Shown: piece by piece, positions 1-4,618 of the stretch
Layout: each line of letters opens with the position of its first letter
Position numbering within the stretch: position 1 is the stretch's first letter
DNA from: Coriobacteriaceae bacterium
GTDB taxonomy: Bacteria > Actinomycetota > Coriobacteriia > Coriobacteriales > UMGS124
Assembly: GCA_019420325.1 (NCBI GenBank)
Contig: JAHZHK010000101.1
Span: 1 to 10,081, forward strand
Length of the DNA: 10,081 nucleotides
Reading direction: 5' to 3'
Position numbers and translations under genes: made by a program
Notes under the pieces: generated by a model
What the model was told of the DNA's origin: nothing
What the model saw: the letters and a program-made list of their open reading frames with translations, nothing else
Databases searched by the model: none

Positions 1-278
1 AGACGCCGCGCGACACCATCTTCACCACCGAGTACTCCATGCGCACCGGCATGGAAGCGGTCTACACCCTGTGCGACGTGGACCGCGGCGTGCCCGAGGT
101 GTGGGGCAGCACCTTCGACGTGCGCGACCTGCTGATGAGCAGCGTGAAGCTGCGCGACGGCAAGGCCATCACCGACATGTCGCTTCCCCTCAAGGACAGG
201 GCTGCGCTCGACATATTGCTGAAAAAGCTCGGCCGTACCGACATCGTGAAGCTCCTGCGCGAGTTTGATGTCATCTAG
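1..278 (+). CDS. C-terminal fragment of an unrecognised protein
   Basis: An open frame enters from the left edge (first full codon at position 3) and ends at the TAG at 276-278, giving about 91 C-terminal residues. I do not recognise the family. The fragment is soluble-looking, with no membrane segment. It begins with a TTEYS-MRTGMEAVYTL stretch, has a central WGSTFDVRDLL segment, and ends in an amphipathic region (KDRAALDILLKKLGRTDIVKLLREFDVI type) rich in Leu, Lys and Asp. Third codon positions are strongly G/C, as in the certain genes nearby, and the frame runs into a convincing terminator at 343-383, so I regard it as a real gene. The ATG at 39 is internal, because the frame is open upstream of it. 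It converges on dut. No function is assigned. Confidence 0.7.
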   Translation, partial: TPRDTIFTTEYSMRTGMEAVYTLCDVDRGVPEVWGSTFDVRDLLMSSVKLRDGKAITDMSLPLKDRAALDILLKKLGRTDIVKLLREFDVI

Positions 279-342
279 CTCGTCGAATGAAGCGTTGCGC
301 AATCGGCCGATGCGATGTGGGGCGATAGCCCGATAAGAAAAT

Positions 343-383
343 CCCCGCCTTCCGGATGTTGCATCCGAGGGGCGGGAATTTTT
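343..383. terminator. Bidirectional intrinsic terminator between convergent genes
   Basis: A stem of CCCGCC pairs with GGCGGG (371-376). Inside it CGGATG (353-358) pairs with CATCCG (362-367) around a TTG loop, with two wobble pairs and one mismatch between the two helices. It is followed on the plus strand by AATTTTT (377-383). On the minus strand the stem is followed by a run reading ATTTTCTT (from plus 334-341). It therefore can end both the unidentified gene to its left and dut to its right. Confidence 0.85.
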
Positions 384-483
384 GTAACGATTTCTATCTT
401 GCGCGTACGGGCCGAGTGCTTCTTATAGCCAGGCTTCCGTACTGGACGTTTTTTCTGCGCCCACGTTCCCTCTGCGGCTGCCG

Positions 484-930
484 CTACCTCAGGCCGGTCG
501 AACCGAAGCCACCCTCGCCGCGCTCGGTGGCGTCGAGCTCGTCGACCTCCACAAGCTCGACGGCGGGCACGCGCTGCACCACGAGCTGCGCCACGCGCTC
601 ACCGCGGGCGATGGAGATGGGCTCGTTGACGTCGGTGTTGATGGCGATGACCTTGAGCTCGCCGCGGTAGCCCGAGTCGACCAGGCCGGGCGTGTTCACG
701 ATGGACAGGCCCTTCTTGGCGGCCAGGCCGCTGCGGGGCTGCACAAAGCCGGCGTAACCTTCCGGAAGCGCGATGGCCACGCCCGTGGGAATCATGACGC
801 GCCTCATCGGTTCGATGACGACGTCGACGGCGCTGTAGAGGTCCAGACCCGCGTCGCCGGGGTTGGCGTAGCGGGGCAGGGGCAGCTCCTGGTCGAGCCT
901 CTTGATCTTCACCTGGATGTCGAATGCCAT
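484..930 (-). CDS. dut: Deoxyuridine 5'-triphosphate nucleotidohydrolase (dUTPase)
   Basis: Hydrolyses dUTP to dUMP and pyrophosphate, which keeps uracil out of DNA and supplies dUMP for thymidylate synthesis. It is a cytoplasmic homotrimer in this family. At 148 residues it has the usual length, and all five trimeric dUTPase motifs are visible in order: I, GDAGLDLYS (about 25-33); II, PRSGLA (65-70); III, GLVDSGYRGEL (82-92), holding the catalytic Asp85 and the uracil-stacking Tyr88; IV, RGERVAQLV (109-117); V, RGEGGFGSTG (137-146), the C-terminal arm that closes over the phosphates. The ATG at 928-930 is chosen because GAAGG lies 8 bases upstream and the fold begins directly after it. The frame stays open further upstream to 1095, but that extension lacks conserved sequence and would run into the neighbouring promoter region. 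Transcribed divergently from the NADH dehydrogenase gene. Confidence 0.97.
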   Translation of the reverse strand: MAFDIQVKIKRLDQELPLPRYANPGDAGLDLYSAVDVVIEPMRRVMIPTGVAIALPEGYAGFVQPRSGLAAKKGLSIVNTPGLVDSGYRGELKVIAINTDVNEPISIARGERVAQLVVQRVPAVELVEVDELDATERGEGGFGSTGLR

Positions 931-1006
931 GGGGTTTCCCTTCTTGTCGTGCCATGCGCGAGTTGCGGGCGGCGCGTTCTGGCGCGTAATTGCTGGAGAA
1001 CGCGCT

Positions 1007-1022
1007 GTTATACCCTGCAGGG
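1007..1022 (-). promoter_or_regulatory. Candidate dut promoter -10 with adjacent palindrome
   Basis: Read on the minus strand, TATAAC (plus 1007-1012) is a reasonable -10 element about 77 bases before the dut start. Directly upstream of it lies the perfect 10-base palindrome CCCTGCAGGG (1013-1022), in the spacer where a repressor could bind. I see no good -35 hexamer at 16-18 bases, so the assignment is tentative. The same bases also hold a TATACC on the plus strand, so the element could serve the other direction. Confidence 0.3.
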
Positions 1023-1044
1023 TCGAGCTGGATTCTGAAATAAG

Positions 1045-1076
1045 GTGTAATCTACACGCTTCAAGGACTATATACC
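1045..1076 (+). promoter_or_regulatory. Candidate promoter and operator of the NADH dehydrogenase gene
   Basis: GTGTA-ATC-TACAC (1045-1057) is a perfect inverted repeat with a 3-base centre. A TATACC -10-like hexamer follows at 1071-1076, inside CTATATACC. If that hexamer is the -10, the -35 position (about 1048-1053) falls inside the palindrome, so a bound dimeric regulator would block RNA polymerase. The predicted transcript start near 1083 leaves a leader of about 37 bases. I cannot name the regulator. Confidence 0.35.
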
Positions 1077-1119
1077 AGCAAAGGCGTCTGTGCACGCCCG
1101 TCTCTTAGGGAGAAACCAC

Positions 1120-2463
1120 GTGAAGCGCATCCTCATCCTCGGCGGTGGCCTGAGTGGCTTCTATATCGCTCGTGACCTCGAGAAGAAGCTCCAGGACGGG
1201 GAGGCTCAGGTCACGCTCGTCGACATGCGTTCGGCGTGCGTCTACCAGCCCTTCTTGGCCGAGGTCGCGTCGGGCGCCATCGAGCCCCGCCACATCGAGA
1301 CACCCTTTGCCATGCACCTGAAGAAGACGCGCATCGTGCGTGCCCGCGTCACTTCGATAAACGCTGCCGAGAAGCGCGTGGCTCTTGCCGACGCGCACGG
1401 CAACGCCTTCGAGCTCGAGGCCGACGCACTCGTGGTCGCCCTGGGCGCCGTGACGCGCACGTTCCCTATCCCCGGCATTGCCGAGAACGCCGTGGGTCTC
1501 AAGGCGACCGAAGAAGCCGTCTACCTGCGCGACAACCTCATCTCGAACCTCTCTTGCGCCGCCGAGCTCCCCAAGGGCTCGCCTGAGCGCACGCGCCTCA
1601 TGACGCTCATCACCGTGGGCGGTGGCTTCTCGGGTATGGAGGGCTTCGCCGAGCTCTTTGACCTCGCTTACAAGATTTGCAAGAAGGACGCGCGCCTGGA
1701 TCCCTCCGAGCTCAACTTCCACCTCATCGAGGCTGCCGAGAAGGTCTTCCCCGAGCTCACCGTGGCGCAGTCGAGCAAGGCGGTTGCCCACCTGGAGGCC
1801 CGTGGCGCCCACATTCACCTCAAGACCTGCGTCGAGAGCGCCCAGGACGGCCATGTCGTCACCTCCGACGGTGCCAGCTACGACGCTGCCTCCATCCTGT
1901 GGTGCGCCGGCGCCATGGCCAACCCCGTGCTCAAGAGCAGCGACCTGCCCCTTGAGCCGCGCGGCCGCGTCGTGTGCGGCGCCGACCTGCGCGTTCGTCG
2001 CGACGGCGAGGTGTTCGAGGGCGTCTTCGCCGTGGGTGACTGCAGCTGCGTGCCCGACCTCACGGGTCACGGTCTGCCCGACGGCTCCTGCGCCCCCACC
2101 GCCCAGCACTCCATGCGTCAGAGCAAGGTCCTCACAAAGAACCTGCTCGCGTGGCTGCGCGGCGGCGAGATGGCCGAGTATTGCCATGAGAACGCCGGCA
2201 TGGTGGCGGGCCTGGGCACCTCCTATGGCGCGTTCACGAGCGGCGCGCTCACCAAGGGCGGCGCCAAGATTCGCTTCAACGGCTGGCTCGCCTGGATGGC
2301 CCACCGCGTGTACCACGGCTTCGCGCTGCCTGGCTGGGAGCGCAAGTTCCGCGTGTGGGGCGACTGGACTGCCGGTCTTGTGTTCTGCCGCGACCTGTCC
2401 GACGTCATCGGCACCCGTGAGCCGCGCGCCTTCTTTGAGGAGTTCGCAGCCCGCGTGAAATAG
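1120..2463 (+). CDS. ndh: Type II NADH:quinone oxidoreductase (NDH-2)
   Basis: Single-subunit, non-proton-pumping NADH dehydrogenase that passes electrons from NADH via FAD to membrane quinone, on the inner face of the cytoplasmic membrane. The 447-residue length is typical. Two nucleotide-binding folds are visible: the FAD-binding GGGLSG (8-13) at the N terminus and the NADH-binding GGGFSG (167-172) after a TVG strand. FAVGD (303-307) is the second FAD-contact motif, and AQHSMRQ (328-334) corresponds to the quinone-site AQ-x-Q region. The C-terminal 70 residues hold the amphipathic tryptophan-rich helices (GWLAWMAHRVYHGF, then WGDWTAGLVF) used for membrane attachment. The start is the GTG at 1120: AGGGAG lies 7-12 bases upstream and the Rossmann strand KRILILGGG begins at once. 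The ATG at 1090 in the same frame has no ribosome binding site. Nitrite, ferredoxin or sulfide:quinone reductases are relatives, but this pattern fits NDH-2 best. Confidence 0.92.
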   Translation: MKRILILGGGLSGFYIARDLEKKLQDGEAQVTLVDMRSACVYQPFLAEVASGAIEPRHIETPFAMHLKKTRIVRARVTSINAAEKRVALADAHGNAFELEADALVVALGAVTRTFPIPGIAENAVGLKATEEAVYLRDNLISNLSCAAELPKGSPERTRLMTLITVGGGFSGMEGFAELFDLAYKICKKDARLDPSELNFHLIEAAEKVFPELTVAQSSKAVAHLEARGAHIHLKTCVESAQDGHVVTSDGASYDAASILWCAGAMANPVLKSSDLPLEPRGRVVCGADLRVRRDGEVFEGVFAVGDCSCVPDLTGHGLPDGSCAPTAQHSMRQSKVLTKNLLAWLRGGEMAEYCHENAGMVAGLGTSYGAFTSGALTKGGAKIRFNGWLAWMAHRVYHGFALPGWERKFRVWGDWTAGLVFCRDLSDVIGTREPRAFFEEFAARVK

Positions 2464-2486
2464 TTGGGGCCGCCCGTCATGGGTAG

Positions 2487-2491
2487 TTTTT
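2487..2491 (+). terminator. Weak possible terminator after the NADH dehydrogenase gene
   Basis: A TTTTT run follows CCC-GTCAT-GGG, a stem of only three G:C pairs, about 10-25 bases after the stop codon. The helix is too short for a confident intrinsic terminator, so read-through into the next gene is possible. Confidence 0.2.
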
Positions 2492-2512
2492 AGGGAGCGC
2501 CCACTGTTCGTA

Positions 2513-2545
2513 TATACTTCCGTAACGAAATCAGCGAGATGGGAG
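2513..2545 (+). promoter_or_regulatory. Candidate -10 and start-deciding ribosome binding site
   Basis: TATACT (2513-2518) is a near-consensus -10 hexamer and is the same hexamer found upstream of the degV-family gene at 6640. No clear -35 is seen at 17 bases (TTAGGG at 2490). Downstream, GGGAG (2541-2545) is the only good Shine-Dalgarno sequence. It lies 8 bases before the GTG at 2554 and overlaps the in-frame ATG at 2539, which itself has nothing suitable upstream. This favours the GTG as start. Confidence 0.5.
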
Positions 2546-2553
2546 TGCGAGCA

Positions 2554-2955
2554 GTGGGCGAAAAACAGAAAGTCCAGGCAGATAAGGACGACGCACCTCA
2601 CAAGGGCAGGGGAGGAGCGCGTCCGGGCGCCGGTCGCAAGGCCAAGTGGGGCGAGAAGACCGTCGTCATGCGTGTGCCTGAGAGCATGCGCGAGGCCGTG
2701 GAGGAGTTCCTGAGCCTCAAGGCCCAAGGCATCGAGCTCGTGCGTGCCGACGAGGCGGCCGCTCGCGTTGAGGCGGCCGTCCAGGTTGCGGCGCAGCCCG
2801 CGCGTCTCGCCCTTGAGGAGCAGCCCGCACCTGTCGCAGCTGAAGCGCCCATCGCCCCTGCCAAGCCCAAGAAGCCCCGCGCGCCGCGCAAGAAGAAGGC
2901 GCAGGATGCAGGCATCGACCCTTCGCGCCAAGGATCGCTCTTCGACCTTCTGTAA
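2554..2955 (+). CDS. Small putative DNA-binding protein with C-terminal clamp-like peptide
   Basis: A 133-residue basic protein of unknown function. Visible parts: a lysine/aspartate-rich start; the RGGARPGAGRK motif (19-29), common at the N terminus of DNA-binding proteins on phages and mobile elements; a KTVVMRVPESMREAVEEFL stretch (35-53) that looks like the strand and first helix of a ribbon-helix-helix fold; an Ala/Val/Pro-rich linker (about 65-103); a KPKKPRAPRKKK tail (104-115), like an AT-hook or histone-H1-type segment; and a terminal QGSLF (126-130), close to the QLxLF peptide by which polymerases and repair proteins bind the beta sliding clamp. The GTG at 2554 is preferred on its ribosome binding site; the ATG at 2539 would add five residues. 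Codon usage resembles its neighbours, so recent transfer is not evident. Inference: a DNA-associated protein acting at replication or repair sites. The name and role are unproven. Confidence 0.75.
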   Translation: MGEKQKVQADKDDAPHKGRGGARPGAGRKAKWGEKTVVMRVPESMREAVEEFLSLKAQGIELVRADEAAARVEAAVQVAAQPARLALEEQPAPVAAEAPIAPAKPKKPRAPRKKKAQDAGIDPSRQGSLFDLL

Positions 2956-2963
2956 TGGTGCGA

Positions 2964-2992
2964 CCCGCCGCTGCATGTGCATGCGTGGCGGG
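2964..2992 (+). repeat. Inverted repeat after the clamp-motif gene
   Basis: CCCGCC (2964-2969) can pair with GGCGGG (2987-2992), with a GCATG/CATGC-like core between them. It starts 8 bases after the stop codon. Its right arm could instead pair with the CCCGCC at 3012-3017 of the following, stronger hairpin, so the two structures compete. No T-run follows directly. Confidence 0.4.
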
Positions 2993-3005
2993 CCTTGCGC
3001 AACAA

Positions 3006-3048
3006 GAGGCCCCCGCCATCTGGTTGATTCCCAGGTGGCGGGGGCCTC
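3006..3048. terminator. Strong hairpin terminator between convergent genes
   Basis: An 18-base-pair stem (3006-3023 with 3031-3048, one G:T wobble, otherwise perfect) closes a 7-base loop, TTGATTC. It is flanked by ATTGTTTG on the plus side and, on the minus strand, by TTGTTGCG. The U-rich tails are short, but the stem is the strongest in the window and it lies between genes that converge here. I read it as a bidirectional terminator for the small DNA-binding protein gene and for the nucleosidase transcript. Confidence 0.7.
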
Positions 3049-3162
3049 GATTGTTTGCTGGTGCCTTGGGCGCCTTGTTTGAGCACGCGCGTTGACTGCC
3101 GGCGCGCGTCCATGCGCGAAGGGCGTACCAACGCGGGCGCTTCGGGCACACGCTCTTGTCTC

Positions 3163-3193
3163 GGGCGCGCCTGGGCCTCATGCCTGCGCGCCC
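3163..3193 (-). terminator. Hairpin directly after the nucleosidase stop codon
   Basis: GGGCGCGC (3163-3170) and GCGCGCCC (3186-3193) form a perfect 8-base-pair stem that abuts the minus-strand stop codon at 3194-3196. No T-run follows, so it may be a stabilising 3' hairpin ahead of the stronger structure at 3006-3048, not a terminator by itself. The rest of 3049-3162 shows no gene or clear signal. Confidence 0.4.
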
Positions 3194-3907
3194 TTACAGA
3201 CCCGCGCGGCAGAGCTCCTCAACCACGGCGGCGCAGCGCATGGCGCTGGAGGTCTCGAACTCGGGGTCGGTCATCTCGGCCGAGCCGTCGGCCTTGTCGG
3301 AGATGGCACGCACTACGGCGTAGGGCACGCCGTTCACATGGCACGCATGGGCGATGGCAGCGCCTTCCATCTCGCAGCACATGCCGCCGAACTCCTGGGC
3401 CAGGCGCTCCTTTGCCTGCGAGGAGGCGATGAACTGGTCGCCCGAGACGACGCGGCCCGCGAACACGCGCACGTCGGGTGCGGCGAGCGCGGCGGCATGT
3501 TCGATGGCGACGCGCAGGGCGGGGTCGGCCGGGAACGCCAGGCAGTCCATGCCGGGGAGCTGGCCGGGCTCGTAGCCCCAGGGCGTGACGTCCACGTCAT
3601 AGTAGAGAGCGTCGGTGCTCACCACGAGGTCGGCGATGTCGATCTGCGCGTCGAGCGAGCCTGCCACGCCCGTGTTTACGATGTGCGTTACGCCGTACAG
3701 GTCGCACATGGCCTGCACACACATACCGGCCGACACCTTGCCGACGCCGCACTTGGCAATGACGACCGGCATGCCGGCGAGCGTGCCCTCGCAGAAGCGC
3801 ATACCCGCACGCTCGCTGAGTTCGGCGTCTTGCGTGTGGTCCATGAGGGTGGCGACCTCCACGTCCATGGCGCCGATGATACCGAGCTTGACCTGCTTGT
3901 TCTCCAT
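3194..3907 (-). CDS. mtnN: 5'-methylthioadenosine/S-adenosylhomocysteine nucleosidase
   Basis: Cleaves the N-glycosidic bond of 5'-methylthioadenosine and S-adenosylhomocysteine to release adenine. This removes inhibitory by-products of SAM-dependent reactions and, where LuxS is present, feeds autoinducer-2 synthesis. Cytoplasmic, 237 residues, the normal length. The fold is complete: GIIGAMDVEV at the N terminus, with Glu17 matching the water-activating glutamate; NTGVAGSL (78-85), the ribose/phosphate-site loop; SGDQF (155-159) of the purine pocket; CCEMEGAA (177-184), where Met180 and Glu181 correspond to the ribose-binding pair; and RAISDKAD (200-207), with catalytic Asp204. The ATG at 3905-3907 has AAGGA about 6 bases upstream. 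It lies 131 bases downstream of the thioesterase gene on the same strand and may be co-transcribed with it. Other purine phosphorylases are distant relatives, but the EME and SD-K motifs fit the nucleosidase. Confidence 0.95.
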   Translation of the reverse strand: MENKQVKLGIIGAMDVEVATLMDHTQDAELSERAGMRFCEGTLAGMPVVIAKCGVGKVSAGMCVQAMCDLYGVTHIVNTGVAGSLDAQIDIADLVVSTDALYYDVDVTPWGYEPGQLPGMDCLAFPADPALRVAIEHAAALAAPDVRVFAGRVVSGDQFIASSQAKERLAQEFGGMCCEMEGAAIAHACHVNGVPYAVVRAISDKADGSAEMTDPEFETSSAMRCAAVVEELCRAGL

Positions 3908-3955
3908 TTTGCTTCCTTTCGGGAGTGTGCTTTCGATTTTGTTACAAATTTGAAG

Positions 3956-3979
3956 GCCGAGTGTTTCGCGTGGCTCGGC
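3956..3979 (-). repeat. Small inverted repeat upstream of the nucleosidase gene
   Basis: GCCGAG (3956-3961) and CTCGGC (3974-3979) form a 6-base-pair stem with a 12-base loop in the 131-base gap between the thioesterase and nucleosidase genes. On the minus strand it is followed by CTTCAAATTTG, which is not a proper T-run. It could be a weak terminator or leader structure; evidence is thin. Confidence 0.25.
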
Positions 3980-4038
3980 TGGTATGGCTTGACTGGGCCG
4001 GCCGCGCTGTTCGGGTCCCCGGGGCGCCCTGCCCCGCC

Positions 4039-4476
4039 CTAGCGAGCCTCGTTCTTCGCCAGCTCTTCCTTGAGCGCCGCGTCAAAGGCCGGCAGTTCCC
4101 TGTCCAGTCGCATGGGCCGGCCCTGCGGGCTCACGAAGCAATGCTGCGAAGTGCCCGTGAACACCACGCGGCTGCGTCCTGTCTCGGGGTCGACCTTGCT
4201 CATGGTGTAGGCAAACGTCGAGCGCACGCCCGTGTATTCGGCGAGGCTCACCACGATGGACACGCGGTCCTCGAAGGTGGTGGGCTTCTTGTACGAGCAT
4301 TCCACGCCCAACACGGGAGAGGTGATGCCTTCGTCCTCGAGTCGTGCGAAGTTCCAGCCTATCTGGTCCAGGTAGTCCACGCGCGCTTCCTCCATCCAAC
4401 GTATGTAGTTGGAGTGGTGTGTGATGCCCATGCGGTCGGTCTCGTAATAGGCGACGCGGTGAATATACGGGGTCAT
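4039..4476 (-). CDS. Hotdog-fold acyl-CoA thioesterase (4HBT / YbgC-like)
   Basis: A 145-residue single-domain hotdog protein, predicted to hydrolyse acyl-CoA or acyl-ACP thioesters in the cytoplasm. The signature segment at residues 10-32 has the 4-hydroxybenzoyl-CoA thioesterase pattern: YYETDRMG (10-17), with Asp14 as the expected catalytic residue, then HHSNYIRWMEEAR, the loop and start of the central helix. The remaining beta-strands (VECSYKKPTTFEDRV, STFAYTMSKV, FTGTSQHCFV) fit the family. The ATG at 4474-4476 has AGGTA 8 bases upstream. Substrate cannot be read from sequence: YbgC/Tol-Pal-type, FadM-type and menaquinone-pathway thioesterases all share this motif, and a high-GC Gram-positive host makes a Tol-Pal role unlikely. 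It diverges from recQ and lies upstream of the nucleosidase gene on the same strand. Confidence 0.9.
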   Translation of the reverse strand: MTPYIHRVAYYETDRMGITHHSNYIRWMEEARVDYLDQIGWNFARLEDEGITSPVLGVECSYKKPTTFEDRVSIVVSLAEYTGVRSTFAYTMSKVDPETGRSRVVFTGTSQHCFVSPQGRPMRLDRELPAFDAALKEELAKNEAR

Positions 4477-4519
4477 GAAGCTGCTACCTGCCTATCTTCT
4501 TGATGACGTGCGGCATCCT

Positions 4520-4555
4520 GTGGGGTGCGTGCCGCGTGGGATGCGTCTTGTGGGA
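4520..4555. repeat. Short direct repeats in the thioesterase/recQ divergent region
   Basis: GTGGGGTGCGT (4520-4530) recurs as GTGGGATGCGT (4536-4546), differing at one base and offset by 16. A third partial copy, GTGGGA, lies at 4550-4555. They sit in the 142-base gap between two divergent starts, where regulator sites are expected. The spacing of about one and a half helical turns is not diagnostic. Confidence 0.45.
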
Positions 4556-4577
4556 CCCATTTTATCCGTGTCGGGCA

Positions 4578-4583
4578 TACAAT
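4578..4583 (+). promoter_or_regulatory. Candidate -10 element of recQ
   Basis: TACAAT, within CATACAAT, lies 35 bases before the recQ start. No good -35 is seen at the usual distance (TTGTGG at 4548-4553 is 24 bases away). A TAAAAT on the minus strand (plus 4559-4564) is a possible -10 for the divergent thioesterase gene. Confidence 0.35.
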
Positions 4584-4618
4584 CGTCCCCATACAGCAAA
4601 ATGTCTCAAGGAGCCTAG

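Noticed and set aside
931..1095. N-terminal extension of dUTPase upstream of 930
   Set aside because: The extra 55 residues resemble nothing in the family and cover the divergent promoter region, while the ATG at 930 has a good ribosome binding site and gives the normal family length.
2554..2955. Phage terminase small subunit or prophage remnant, suggested by GGARPGAGRK
   Set aside because: No other phage-type gene lies nearby, the rest of the protein does not resemble a terminase subunit, and its base composition matches the flanking housekeeping genes.
1105..2982. Minus-strand open frame of about 625 codons opposite the NADH dehydrogenase and the small basic protein
   Set aside because: It is antisense to a complete NDH-2 gene, has the same low-complexity composition and no recognisable motif, and runs through two intergenic signals.
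3092..4042. Plus-strand open frame opposite the MTA/SAH nucleosidase
   Set aside because: The minus strand encodes a complete enzyme with all catalytic residues; the plus-strand translation has no motif.
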